Below are positions 41,256-50,343 of a stretch of 64,000 bases of DNA, in pieces. The position numbers and the translations under genes were made by a program. Source of the stretch: GCA-002793235 sp965267355 (lineage in GTDB: Bacteria; Bacteroidota; Bacteroidia; Flavobacteriales_E; Vicingaceae); contig OZ253956.1 in the NCBI GenBank assembly GCA_965267355.1, positions 1,302,001-1,366,000 on the forward strand, read 5' to 3'. The stretch's first letter is position 1. The number at the start of each line of letters is the position of its first letter. The notes under the pieces are model-generated. The model worked only from the letters and a program-made list of their open reading frames with translations, searched no databases and was not told the origin of the DNA.

Positions 41256-43583
41256 ATGCGTTTTGCAAAGCTTGTTTTTGTTGGGTTATTGATTCATTTT
41301 TCGTTAGGTGGTTTTTCACAAAATAATTGTAATTATACTTTATCGGGTAAGATAATAGATGAGCACGATAAATCTGCTCTAGAATATGCTACGGTGTATG
41401 TTCAAGAACTAGAAAGAGGTGCTGTTTCTGATAATAAAGGAAATTACAAAATCGAAAATTTGTGTGAAGGAACGTACACCATTGTTGTAAAGCATGTGGG
41501 GTGCTCACCTGTAACAGAATCAGTATCCGTTAGCAAAAACACGAAACATAATTTTTATCCAGAGCACCACTCTGAAGAGTTAATGGAATTTTCTCTTCAG
41601 GAGGAGGCTGTAGAAGAAGAAGGAACTGTTGCTAAAAAGGAACTTTCGGTAAAAGAGATGAACCAATCTAGAGGTAAATCTTTGGGCGAAAGTTTAAAAA
41701 GCATTACAGGGGTTAATTCTTTGAATACTGGTAACAGTATTTCCAAGCCTGTGATACATGGTTTGCATAGCGATAGAGTTCTTATTTTAAATAACGGGAT
41801 AAGACTAGAAGGACAACAATGGGGTAATGAACACGCTCCCGAAATTGACCCTTATATTGCTGACAAGCTTAGTGTAATCAAAGGTGCTGATGGAATTAGG
41901 TATGGTGCTAATGCAATTGCAGGGGTTGTGCTGGTTGAGCCAAGAGCTTTGAGAGACTCAGCTGGAGTTAATGGAGAATTAAACTTTGGAGGTGCCTCTA
42001 ATGGAAGATTGGGAGTTACATCAGCAATGGTTGATGGTAATATTGGTAAATTAAATGGGTTAAGCTGGAGATTACAAGGTACTGTTAAACGATTAGGTAA
42101 TGTTCATACACCAGAATACTATTTGAAGAATACTGGGTTAAAAGAATACAATTTTTCCTGGGCGTTAGGTTATAACAAAGAGAAGTTTGGAGTTGAATTA
42201 TTTTATAGTCAGTTCAATACTGATATTGGAATATTTTCAGCAGCTCATATCGGTAATTTAACCGATTTACAAAGAGCAATAGAAGCGGAAGAACCTTTAG
42301 AATCAGCTGAGTTTACTTATGAGATTAACAGGCCATTTCAGCATATCGAACATGAATTGTTTAAAGCAAAAGCTTACTTAAAAACTTGGGATTTCGGGCA
42401 GTTAGATTTTGTGTATGCAAGACAGTATAACTTAAGACAAGAGTTTGATAAACACTTGGGAAGAGGAAGTAGTGAAGATGACTTGAATGTGCCTGAAGTC
42501 CATTTTGAAATTACGACTCATATTGGAGAAGTATCTTGGAAGCAGAGCAGAAACCATGCTTTTAGTACCCAAATTGGTATTTCAACTATTCAGCAAGCTA
42601 ATACTTTAGAAGGTAGAGATTTTATTCCTGCTTTTGTAAAGTATAGCACGGGGGCTTTTTTAATTGAGAAATGGAGAAGCAACAATTTGAAATTTGAGCT
42701 GGAAGCTGGTTTGCGTTATGATTATATTTTTCAGGAGGTTTATAAATGGAATAACTGGGTAAAACGTTATGATATTTATAGTTATACTTTTGAGAATGTT
42801 TCTGGAAGTTTTGGAGCTATTTACAAGCCTACCAATGAATTATCTGCAAGAGTGAATTTTGGAATGGCTTGGAGACCGCCAAATGTAAGTGAGTTGTTTG
42901 CTGATGGATTGCATCATGGAACGGCTGCTGTAGAATATGGAGATACTAATCTTGTTGCTGAACGAGCTTATAACACTATTGCGGCTATTGATTATGCTCA
43001 TGATAAGTTCTTATTTCAGTTAGAAGGGTATTATAACAGGATAAACAATTTTATTTATCTAAAACCAACTTTACCTGCTACTCTTACTATTAAAGGTGCT
43101 TTTCCAACTTTTGAATATTCTCAGGTAGAGGCAGCTTTAACAGGTTTTGACTTAAGCACGAAATACGAGTTTGTTAAAAATGTTTCTTGGACTGGTAAAA
43201 CCTCTTTTTTATGGGCTTATAACCTAACAGAGAAAGATTGGTTAGTAGGTATGCCTGCCAATCGATTTAAAAATAGCTTAGAGTATAAATTGCCTAATCT
43301 AAAGAATGTCAAAGATGTTTATGTAGAATTAGGTTTAGAAACGGTGTTGGAACAAACGCTCGTGCCTGATAGCAGTGATTATATAGTTCCGCCTGTAGGT
43401 TACAACTTATTGTCGTTTGGTTTAGGCTTTAGTATCCCAACATATAAAAAACAAAAACTGGTAGTGGACTTTGGGATAAACAATTTACTCAATACAGTAT
43501 ATAGAGATTACTTGAACAGGTTTCGATATTATGCTGATGAGATGGGAAGAAATTATACAATTAATCTAAAATTAACTTTTTAA
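41256..43583 (+). CDS. TonB-dependent outer-membrane receptor (ZnuD-like metal receptor candidate)
   Basis: The 775-aa outer-membrane receptor has a signal peptide (ending GGFSQ), a carboxypeptidase-regulatory-like domain (about 28-105; SGKIIDEHDKSALEYATVYV), a plug (about 125-235; LKSITGVNSLNTGNSISKPVIHGL, IKGADGIRYGANAIAGVV) and a 22-strand-type barrel ending in phenylalanine (NYTINLKLTF). EHAPEIDP in the plug and the flanking His-rich genes suggest a divalent metal such as zinc as cargo. Siderophore or vitamin transport cannot be excluded. Confidence 0.88.
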   Translation: MRFAKLVFVGLLIHFSLGGFSQNNCNYTLSGKIIDEHDKSALEYATVYVQELERGAVSDNKGNYKIENLCEGTYTIVVKHVGCSPVTESVSVSKNTKHNFYPEHHSEELMEFSLQEEAVEEEGTVAKKELSVKEMNQSRGKSLGESLKSITGVNSLNTGNSISKPVIHGLHSDRVLILNNGIRLEGQQWGNEHAPEIDPYIADKLSVIKGADGIRYGANAIAGVVLVEPRALRDSAGVNGELNFGGASNGRLGVTSAMVDGNIGKLNGLSWRLQGTVKRLGNVHTPEYYLKNTGLKEYNFSWALGYNKEKFGVELFYSQFNTDIGIFSAAHIGNLTDLQRAIEAEEPLESAEFTYEINRPFQHIEHELFKAKAYLKTWDFGQLDFVYARQYNLRQEFDKHLGRGSSEDDLNVPEVHFEITTHIGEVSWKQSRNHAFSTQIGISTIQQANTLEGRDFIPAFVKYSTGAFLIEKWRSNNLKFELEAGLRYDYIFQEVYKWNNWVKRYDIYSYTFENVSGSFGAIYKPTNELSARVNFGMAWRPPNVSELFADGLHHGTAAVEYGDTNLVAERAYNTIAAIDYAHDKFLFQLEGYYNRINNFIYLKPTLPATLTIKGAFPTFEYSQVEAALTGFDLSTKYEFVKNVSWTGKTSFLWAYNLTEKDWLVGMPANRFKNSLEYKLPNLKNVKDVYVELGLETVLEQTLVPDSSDYIVPPVGYNLLSFGLGFSIPTYKKQKLVVDFGINNLLNTVYRDYLNRFRYYADEMGRNYTINLKLTF

Positions 43584-43588
43584 ATAAA

Positions 43589-44194
43589 ATGAAAACAACA
43601 AACAAATCAATTATGAAAACAATTAGAAATTTTTCAATGCTAGCAATGGCATTAGCTGTAGTATTTGCAGTAGGATGTAAAAAAGATGATGATACACCAC
43701 AACCTCACGATGATGACCACCATGGAGGAGGACATAGTCATGAGGAAGAAGTAATAACAACTATGATTATAGATTTTGTTGATACTGCTGGTGTTCAACC
43801 AAATGTTCAAGTTGCGTTTAGAGACCCAGATGGAGATGGGGGTAATGCTCCAACACAGCATGATACCATTAGATTAGTAGCTAATACCTATTATAATGCT
43901 TCAGTTACATTATTAAACGAAGCAGAAACTCCGGCTGAGGACATTACTGTAGAAGTTCAAAATGAAGATGATGAGCATTTATTTTGCTATACACCAACCA
44001 ACACTAATGTTTCTGTTGTAAGAACAGATAGTGATGGGACCTTTGAAGTAGGGCTATTATCTCGTTGGTTTACAGGTGCAGCAGCAACTGGAGAAACTAA
44101 AGTAGTACTAAAACATCAGCCAGGTATAAAAGATGGAACTTGCTCACCAGGTGATACGGATATTGAAGTAGATTTTATTACAGAAATTCAATAA
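43589..44194 (+). CDS. His/Asp-rich lipoprotein paired with the TonB receptor
   Basis: The 201-aa protein starts at the ATG at 43589, or possibly at 43613 (MKTIRNF). The lipobox is AVGC (about residue 30), followed directly by a metal-binding-like stretch (HDDDHHGGGHSHEEE). The remainder is a beta-sandwich-like domain with DPDGDGGNAP, LNEAETPAEDI and HLFCYTP. I recall similar lipoproteins downstream of TonB receptors in other Flavobacteria, often labelled 'type 1 periplasmic binding fold superfamily'. It is 5 nt after the receptor gene. Probably a surface or periplasmic metal-capture partner. Confidence 0.75.
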   Translation: MKTTNKSIMKTIRNFSMLAMALAVVFAVGCKKDDDTPQPHDDDHHGGGHSHEEEVITTMIIDFVDTAGVQPNVQVAFRDPDGDGGNAPTQHDTIRLVANTYYNASVTLLNEAETPAEDITVEVQNEDDEHLFCYTPTNTNVSVVRTDSDGTFEVGLLSRWFTGAAATGETKVVLKHQPGIKDGTCSPGDTDIEVDFITEIQ

Positions 44195-44285
44195 TATCAA
44201 GGATAATAATTAGATCATAACAATAGATAAGTAAGTGTTAATTAGTTAGTAAACATTTACCATTATGACAATTATTTTAGTTTAT

Positions 44286-44310
44286 GGGGAGCAGAAATGC
44301 TCCCCTTTTT
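44286..44310 (+). terminator. Terminator of the TonB-receptor/lipoprotein transcript
   Basis: GGGGAGCA-GAAA-TGCTCCCC followed by TTTTT. It reaches the stop codon of the convergent alkylation-repair gene. Confidence 0.85.
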
Positions 44311-45151
44311 ATTTCGCTGCTTTTCTAATTTCAGCAGCTCTTTTGTTTCCTTTTTTGATAGGGTTTCTTACTGCATGGCGTATTACCCATTTTAGCTCTA
44401 CAGAAGCACCATTTAACCATTTTTCACACAAATCTAATGCAAAGTCCAAATGATCTTTGGCAATGTCGCCAACATGGTTAGCCACACTTCTTCTCACGTA
44501 TAGATTTGGGTCATTTTTTAGTTCTTCCAATATAGGTAAAGCAATGGTTGGGTCATTGGCCAAAGCGTTTAGTTTACTTGCCCATGGCAAACGTGGTCTC
44601 GTACCTTCAGAGCATAACCTTCTTACATGGGGATCAGGGTCCTTCATCCATTCATATAGTATCTTCATGGTTTTGTCTTGGTGACTTTCAATAAATGGTC
44701 GAATAGAAAACTCACAAGTAAATCGTTTAGTTAATTCGTATTGAGCATTCATAGAAATTTCAAAAGGGTCATTGCCGTTATTGTACGATTTGTCTAAACC
44801 ATATTTAGCCACAAAATTGCAATGTGGCATATAAAACATTGGAGCTAACCCATTGTCTTCTGTTTTGCTTAATGGTGGAGTTAAAGATTTTAGAATGATT
44901 TTAATTGCTTCAGAATAGTTGTTGGGTAGAAATTGATGCATTGCATCTCCAATGTGTTCACCTCTTTCCTTTATTCCTAGAGGATCTATGCCTTTCAAGG
45001 CTGTTTTTACAAAACTTGTTTTATCAAACGTAGGATGAATAATACTTAAGTTTTCAGCCAATTGTTTAACAGCAGGTTTATCTAATACTAATTTAAGTGG
45101 CACCCCTTTTTGAATAGAATTAGGAGCATCTGGCAATTTAATTTTTGACAT
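44309..45151 (-). CDS. DNA alkylation repair protein (AlkC/AlkD-like HEAT-repeat glycosylase)
   Basis: The 280-aa protein is built of HEAT-like helices. DPDPHVRRLCSEGTRPRLPWASKL and DPNLYVRRSVANHVGDIAKDH are hallmarks of the AlkC side of the AlkC/AlkD family, which removes alkylated bases such as 3-methyladenine without base flipping. Its start overlaps the 3' end of the DUF4153 gene by 14 nt, so it is downstream in that transcript. Confidence 0.85.
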   Translation of the reverse strand: MSKIKLPDAPNSIQKGVPLKLVLDKPAVKQLAENLSIIHPTFDKTSFVKTALKGIDPLGIKERGEHIGDAMHQFLPNNYSEAIKIILKSLTPPLSKTEDNGLAPMFYMPHCNFVAKYGLDKSYNNGNDPFEISMNAQYELTKRFTCEFSIRPFIESHQDKTMKILYEWMKDPDPHVRRLCSEGTRPRLPWASKLNALANDPTIALPILEELKNDPNLYVRRSVANHVGDIAKDHLDFALDLCEKWLNGASVELKWVIRHAVRNPIKKGNKRAAEIRKAAK

Positions 45152-47069
45152 CAGTTTCTACGTTTTCTTTAAAGCTTATAAATAATTTACCATTAATTGA
45201 TTCAGCATTGGTTTTACCATTTTCGCTTCTAAAACTAATGTTGTTCAGTTCTAGTTTGTAAGCTATACTATCTTTTTTTCCAATTATAGTCAATTCCTTT
45301 TGTGGTAAGTCACTCTGATATTTTTTGCCATATTTACCTACTAACTCTTCTTTTAGTTTGTCAATATCAATGGCTAAAATGCTTTCTTTTTCTTTAAACA
45401 ATTCTAAATAATAATGGCCTTTGTTTACTCTCTTTAATTCATAGTTAATGCTGTCTAATTCAAATGGGATGTTATTGTTGTTATTATAATTGTTTTCGTT
45501 GTAATAATAGTAATTCAAGTCTAACATATAATCATAACCTCTTACATCTACAATTTCACGGTAATACGGTGTGGAATAGGAGAAGTAAGTATTGTTTTCA
45601 TCAACCCAATAGTACTTATATTCCAAGCCCATGGCTTTCATGTAAACTTCAGCTTCGTTAATTCTGCTCCAGCGTTTTTTGGTTTTGTTGTAGCTTTCAA
45701 TTTCTGCTATGTAATCTTTTTCAAACCAGCTTTTAATGGAGTTAAATCCATGATGGTCATCCAAGTAATCCAAAATAGACTTCACTTCATTACACAAACT
45801 ATCATTCATTAATTGTTGGTTAGGGTATTCCAATTTTTGACTGTAAAAGTTAGTGTCAATCACTAAGGTTTGCTCGTTCACTATTTTTCCATTTTCTAAA
45901 ATATCATATTCATTAAGTAAATTTTCTAATCGGTTTGCCTGGCTTCTTTCACTTACACTAAACATACTCCATGGTCCGAATGACATTAATAAAATCATTA
46001 CACATAAAGAAACAGGGATAAATTTGATGTTGTTTTTACCTATAATGAAATAAACACAAAGTAACGTTAACCATATACCCAACAAAATGATGATGTAACG
46101 ATTAATCGTAATTCCATAATCTGCCACACGCATGCTAATGGCAGTAAACAACATAGCAACTAATGGAAGAACAATAAAATAATAGGCTTTGGTAAACTTT
46201 CTTATCCAAGAGTTTTCTTCTTTTTGCCCGTAAGGATGAATGAGTAAGAAAGTTAGAATACCCAATACCGAAACAGCTACAATTAACCATGAAACAATGC
46301 CTTTAGGCCAATCCCATAGAGCAACTATTTTAGCTCCGTAAGCATATAAAATAAGCAAGTAAAGCAAAAGCAAAGGCAATAAAATATATTGGCTAAAAAC
46401 TTTTAAACCAAACGGATAATATTCTAGTTCATCTAGTTCGTCAAAATCTTTTGGCATTCCTGAAACAAAAAACCAAGTGTTAAAAAAGCCACCAATAAAA
46501 ATGAAAATTTGGAAATAACGCTTTCCGTCAATATCTGCATCAAATAAAAGGTGCAATGCACCTAAAGCAAGGGCAATACCAACGTATAAAAAACCAGAAT
46601 AAACTAAGGATAGAATAAAACGCGTAAATAGAACTCTGTTATACTGCCAAAATCCATTAAATTGTTTCCCTTTGATATACGGAGCAAACGAAACCAATAA
46701 ATGCAAAGCAATATTGTAAATCGTGTATCTGATGTAGGGAACAGATGTGTTGGCAGTTTCTTCAGAATTAGGAAGGGTGAAATAAAGTAATACCAAAAGG
46801 ACAAGTCCGCTAAAAGCAAAAACAACTTTTTTGGTTTTATCAAAGCCTAATTTATTGGTAAAAATGTTAATGCAAAAAAAGAGTGGAATACCTAAAAATG
46901 CACACAGCATTAAATTAATGACTGGAAATAAAAATTCAATCTCACTTTCGTTTTCAACCAAATAAATGCCTAAGCATACAGCAATAAAAGATGTAATTAA
47001 GGTAATAGGAAAACGAACAGCTGAATTTTTTGCTTGAGTGTAGAGGTAATTAATTGAGGGTAACTTCAT
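45138..47069 (-). CDS. DUF4153-family integral membrane protein
   Basis: The 643-aa protein has about ten hydrophobic segments in the first ~390 residues (DUF4153 pattern FNGFWQYNRVLFTRFILSLVYSGFLYVGIALALGAL) and a hydrophilic C-terminal part (about 400-643) that should face the periplasm. That part includes a Tyr/Asn-rich run near residue 535. Function of the family is unknown. It leads a two-gene unit with the AlkC-like gene. Confidence 0.78.
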   Translation of the reverse strand: MKLPSINYLYTQAKNSAVRFPITLITSFIAVCLGIYLVENESEIEFLFPVINLMLCAFLGIPLFFCINIFTNKLGFDKTKKVVFAFSGLVLLVLLYFTLPNSEETANTSVPYIRYTIYNIALHLLVSFAPYIKGKQFNGFWQYNRVLFTRFILSLVYSGFLYVGIALALGALHLLFDADIDGKRYFQIFIFIGGFFNTWFFVSGMPKDFDELDELEYYPFGLKVFSQYILLPLLLLYLLILYAYGAKIVALWDWPKGIVSWLIVAVSVLGILTFLLIHPYGQKEENSWIRKFTKAYYFIVLPLVAMLFTAISMRVADYGITINRYIIILLGIWLTLLCVYFIIGKNNIKFIPVSLCVMILLMSFGPWSMFSVSERSQANRLENLLNEYDILENGKIVNEQTLVIDTNFYSQKLEYPNQQLMNDSLCNEVKSILDYLDDHHGFNSIKSWFEKDYIAEIESYNKTKKRWSRINEAEVYMKAMGLEYKYYWVDENNTYFSYSTPYYREIVDVRGYDYMLDLNYYYYNENNYNNNNNIPFELDSINYELKRVNKGHYYLELFKEKESILAIDIDKLKEELVGKYGKKYQSDLPQKELTIIGKKDSIAYKLELNNISFRSENGKTNAESINGKLFISFKENVETDVKN

Positions 47070-47134
47070 ACTGTAAAATTTACACTACTAACTTACTAAA
47101 AATCAAATTAGTGTTGAAGAAATATAATTTAACT

Positions 47135-48007
47135 TTATTTAACTAATCCAAAAAAATCAGCTATCCAATAAGTAGAATGGAAGTTAACATCTTTTGTATG
47201 GAAATCTAATTCACCACCCTGGGTGATTTTTTTACCTGGTTTAATTAAGAGCTTATGTCTAATACCTTCTGCATATACTGTAATTAGTTTTAACTCTTTT
47301 TTTGAATTGTAGTAGTTGGTGGCTGTAAGCAGTGGGTTGTTTTGAAAGTCTTTTAGCACTTGAGTTTGAGCAGTATCAATTTGGTGTTTTTTAATCCATT
47401 GTTCGGTAATTTTTTCTGCATTTTTGGGTGGTACCACTTTATCATCATCTCCATGCAAAATAGCAACCCTAGGTTGGATGGTATCTTTACTTGGGCTAAA
47501 CAAATTAGATGGGCCAGCTAGCAAAGCTCCGGCATTAAATAATCTTGGGTATGCATTTAACATGGCATTACTCATCCCACCACCAGCAGACATGCCCGTA
47601 ATAAAAATCTTTGAACTATCAATCGGATAAATTTTAAAAACATAATCTATCATTTCTCTGATGGAAGCAACTTCCCCTTTATCCTTTTTAGCTTCAAAGC
47701 CAATAAAAAAATTAAAACACTTACCAGCATTATTGATTTGCTTTTGTTCGGGATAAACCACAATAAAGTTTAAACTATCAGCCAACTTATTCCAACCAGT
47801 TTCTCTGGCTATCATTTCTGCATTTTGCGTACAGCCATGTAATGCCAAAACTAAAGGAATGGGATTATCTGTGTTTAAATTAGAAGGAATGTAGGTGTAC
47901 ATTTTAAGGTTGCCCTTATTCTCTCCAAATTTTTCTACTCTAAATAGAGTTTGAGTAAAGACAAGGTTTGATGAAAGTAAGAACAGTATGAAGTTTAGCC
48001 ACTTCAT
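47135..48007 (-). CDS. Exported PHB-depolymerase/LpqC-family esterase
   Basis: The 290-aa protein has a signal peptide (ending FTQ) and the esterase-PHB-depolymerase domain: ALHGCTQNAEMIARETGWNKLAD (oxyanion region with the family cysteine), catalytic serine in GMSAGGGMSN (about 138), aspartate in HGDDDKVVPP and a C-terminal histidine region. Relatives include feruloyl and acetylxylan esterases as well as PHB depolymerases, so the substrate is open. Its ATG overlaps the rsmI stop by 4 nt. Confidence 0.85.
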   Translation of the reverse strand: MKWLNFILFLLSSNLVFTQTLFRVEKFGENKGNLKMYTYIPSNLNTDNPIPLVLALHGCTQNAEMIARETGWNKLADSLNFIVVYPEQKQINNAGKCFNFFIGFEAKKDKGEVASIREMIDYVFKIYPIDSSKIFITGMSAGGGMSNAMLNAYPRLFNAGALLAGPSNLFSPSKDTIQPRVAILHGDDDKVVPPKNAEKITEQWIKKHQIDTAQTQVLKDFQNNPLLTATNYYNSKKELKLITVYAEGIRHKLLIKPGKKITQGGELDFHTKDVNFHSTYWIADFFGLVK

Positions 48008-48678
48008 CTTTCAGCTCCATGTAAAACAATAACAATTTCACCTTTAGTCACATTGTTGTTGTAATATTCAACTACTTCTTTTAGAGTTCCTCTAATTGTT
48101 TCTTCGTGCATTTTGGTTAGTTCACGTGATACAGAAACTAGTCTCTCTTCACCAAAAAACTCCATAAACTGAGTTAATGTTTTTAATAATCGGTGAGTTG
48201 ACTCATAAAAAATGATGGTTCTAGTTTCATCTTTTAAGAAGTTCAAACGTGTTTGCCTACCTTTTTTATGAGGTAAAAACCCTTCAAACACAAATTTCTC
48301 ACATGGAAACCCGGAATTAACCAATGCAGGAACAAAAGCAGTTGCACCTGGTAAAGTTTCTACTTCAATATCATTCTTTATACACTCTCTTATCAATAAA
48401 AATCCTGGATCAGAAATAGCTGGGGTGCCTGCATCAGAAACTAAACCAATGATTTCTCCGTTTTTTAATGAGTCGATTATGCGCTCAACCGTTTTATGTT
48501 CATTGTGCTGATGGTGAGAAACTAATCGTTTTTCAATGTTTAAATGCTTCAAGAGTTTAGTTGTTTGACGAGTATCTTCAGCCAATATGAAATCAACTTC
48601 TTTTAGCGTATTGATGGCTCTTAGGGTAATGTCATCAAGATTTCCAATAGGAGTAGGTATGAGGTATAATTTTGACAT
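48004..48678 (-). CDS. rsmI: 16S rRNA (cytidine-1402-2'-O)-methyltransferase
   Basis: RsmI methylates the 2'-hydroxyl of C1402 in the ribosomal P site. The 224-aa protein is a tetrapyrrole-methylase-fold enzyme with LYLIPTPIGNLDDITLRA at the N-terminus, AEDTRQTTKLL, SDAGTPAISDPG, and FEGFLPHKKGRQ. It is slightly shorter than the E. coli enzyme at the C-terminus, as usual in Bacteroidota. A TAACTTTG -7 box ends 7 nt before its ATG. The esterase gene overlaps its end. Confidence 0.93.
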   Translation of the reverse strand: MSKLYLIPTPIGNLDDITLRAINTLKEVDFILAEDTRQTTKLLKHLNIEKRLVSHHQHNEHKTVERIIDSLKNGEIIGLVSDAGTPAISDPGFLLIRECIKNDIEVETLPGATAFVPALVNSGFPCEKFVFEGFLPHKKGRQTRLNFLKDETRTIIFYESTHRLLKTLTQFMEFFGEERLVSVSRELTKMHEETIRGTLKEVVEYYNNNVTKGEIVIVLHGAER

Positions 48679-48685
48679 TTGATAC

Positions 48686-48693
48686 CAAAGTTA
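48686..48693 (-). promoter_or_regulatory. -7 box of rsmI
   Basis: Reads TAACTTTG on the minus strand, 7 nt before the ATG at 48678; another very short or absent leader. Confidence 0.5.
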
Positions 48694-48780
48694 ACGATTA
48701 GCTCAAAAACTAAATGCTTAACTTTATAAATACTTTGTGCAACCTTTTTGTAATTTAAAACATCTAATCAACGCGGATAT

Positions 48781-49323
48781 ATGAAAATGACTGAAGAGCA
48801 ATTAGTAAAAAAGTGTCTTGAAAAAGATACCCTTGCTCAAAAAGAGTTGTTTGAGTATTATTCAAAGCGTATGATGGGTGTCTGTTTGAGATATGCTCAA
48901 GATGCAGAAGAAGCCCAAGATGTGTTGCAAATGGGTTTTATAAAAGTGTTTGAAAAATTACACATGTTTAATGCCCAAGGTTCTTTAGAAGGTTGGATTA
49001 GAAAGATAATTGTAAATACTGCTTTAGACATTATCAGGAAAAACAAAAAGTTTATGAATGATGTGGAAATGGATAAGGTTGATTATCAATTACACAGTTA
49101 TACTGAAAATGCTGTTGATTCTTTGTCGGCTCAGGATTTGTTGAAAGTAATTCAAAATATGCCGCCTGGTTTCAGAACCGTATTTAATATGTTTGCCATT
49201 GAAGGTTATTCTCACAAAGAAATAGCCGAAGAGTTAAATATTTCAGTAAACACGTCTAAATCACAATACTCTAGAGCAAGAACTTATTTGCAAAAAATAT
49301 TAAAAGAAGAAAAAGTTATATAG
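48781..49323 (+). CDS. ECF-type RNA polymerase sigma factor
   Basis: The 180-aa sigma-70 family factor has region 2 (YYSKRMMGVCLRYAQDAEEAQDVLQMGFIKVFEKL, about 25-60) and region 4 (MPPGFRTVFNMFAIEGYSHKEIAEELNISVNTSKSQYSRAR, about 125-170), and lacks regions 1 and 3, as in ECF factors. The stop is followed after 1 nt by a gene for a membrane protein that looks like its regulator. Its regulon cannot be seen from the sequence. Confidence 0.93.
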   Translation: MKMTEEQLVKKCLEKDTLAQKELFEYYSKRMMGVCLRYAQDAEEAQDVLQMGFIKVFEKLHMFNAQGSLEGWIRKIIVNTALDIIRKNKKFMNDVEMDKVDYQLHSYTENAVDSLSAQDLLKVIQNMPPGFRTVFNMFAIEGYSHKEIAEELNISVNTSKSQYSRARTYLQKILKEEKVI

Positions 49324-49324
49324 G

Positions 49325-50293
49325 TTGAAAGACGGATTAGAAAACATAGACGAAATTTTTAAACAAGCCTTTGATGGTTTTGAAGCCAATGTTGACCCAA
49401 ATGTTTGGGCTAACGTCCAAAATTCTATTGGGGGAGGAGCTGGAGCTACTGATGTAACTCCGAAGGCTGACCCTGTAACTGCTACAACTGTTGCAACAAA
49501 ATCTGTTCTTACTAAAATAGCGGTTGGTGTAGCGTTAGTTGGTACCTTGGGTACAGCAGGTTACTTTATAGCAACTGATGATGGAACAGAAAAATCTGTT
49601 GTAGAGGAAAATACCATTGCTGAGAATAGAGTGGAAACAGTTATACCTGAAGAGGTAGAAACAGTTGAACCTCTAGTTGTTGAAACTGAAAATCAACAAA
49701 AAATTGAACCCAAGCAACAACAAGTTGTGATTAAAGACGATGTAATTCAGGATGAAGTTGAAACCACTGAAAATTTAAATGACAAGGCCGTTTCTGAAGC
49801 GAATGATTTAATATCAGAAGCAACACCTGAGGAGACTGTTACCAGTAATAACGCTAATGATTCTCAACCAGCTGAGGTTAATGCCAAAACAACAAATAAT
49901 TCTACAGCAAACAGTAATTCTAAAACTCAAAACGCCAAAGATTCTCAATCTAAATCAAATAATAACGATAAACCAATAGTTACACCTGAACCAAAGCCAG
50001 AAAACAAAAAAGAAGCTGTGGTTGATGTAATACCAAATGTTATTTCACCAAATGGAGATGGTTTAAATGATGGTTTAAAAATTACAGGTGAAAATCTTAA
50101 AGCCATTGAACTGGTAGTTATGGATAATTCAGGTAAGCCAGTTTATAAAATAACTTCTTTAGAGGATGAGTGGGTTGGTAAAGATCAGGCAGGATTTGAT
50201 TTGCCACAAGGAACTTATTACATTGCTGGAGTGGTAGTTAATCAGGAAGGAAGCACTAAAAACATTAAACAAAAAATTACTTTATTTAGATAA
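49325..50293 (+). CDS. Anti-sigma-like membrane protein with C-terminal CHU_C (T9SS type B-like) domain
   Basis: The 322-aa protein starts at TTG; no in-frame ATG or GTG precedes it after the sigma stop. The N-terminal ~36 residues (ENIDEIFKQAFDGFEANVDPNVWANVQ) resemble the cytoplasmic part of Bacteroidota anti-sigma-like proteins. One transmembrane segment (about 61-84) and a long acidic/Asn/Gln linker (about 88-230) lead to a CHU_C domain (about 232-322: NVISPNGDGLNDGLKI, PQGTYYI). CHU_C is normally a T9SS type B signal on proteins with signal peptides; here it would sit on a membrane-anchored regulator. Role as regulator is inferred from position. Confidence 0.72.
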   Translation: MKDGLENIDEIFKQAFDGFEANVDPNVWANVQNSIGGGAGATDVTPKADPVTATTVATKSVLTKIAVGVALVGTLGTAGYFIATDDGTEKSVVEENTIAENRVETVIPEEVETVEPLVVETENQQKIEPKQQQVVIKDDVIQDEVETTENLNDKAVSEANDLISEATPEETVTSNNANDSQPAEVNAKTTNNSTANSNSKTQNAKDSQSKSNNNDKPIVTPEPKPENKKEAVVDVIPNVISPNGDGLNDGLKITGENLKAIELVVMDNSGKPVYKITSLEDEWVGKDQAGFDLPQGTYYIAGVVVNQEGSTKNIKQKITLFR

Positions 50294-50296
50294 GAA

Positions 50297-50322
50297 AAGC
50301 CCTCAATTGAGGGCTTTTTTAT
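50297..50322 (+). terminator. Terminator after the sigma/anti-sigma-like operon
   Basis: AAGCCCTC-AATT-GAGGGCTT followed by T-run, 3 nt after the stop codon. Confidence 0.88.
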
Positions 50323-50343
50323 TAATGTTCTAATTGATGTTCT

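Noticed and set aside
46604..46843. 79-codon minus-strand ORF inside the DUF4153 gene
   Set aside because: An alternative frame of a long membrane-protein gene; hydrophobic only because the host frame is, with no independent start signals.
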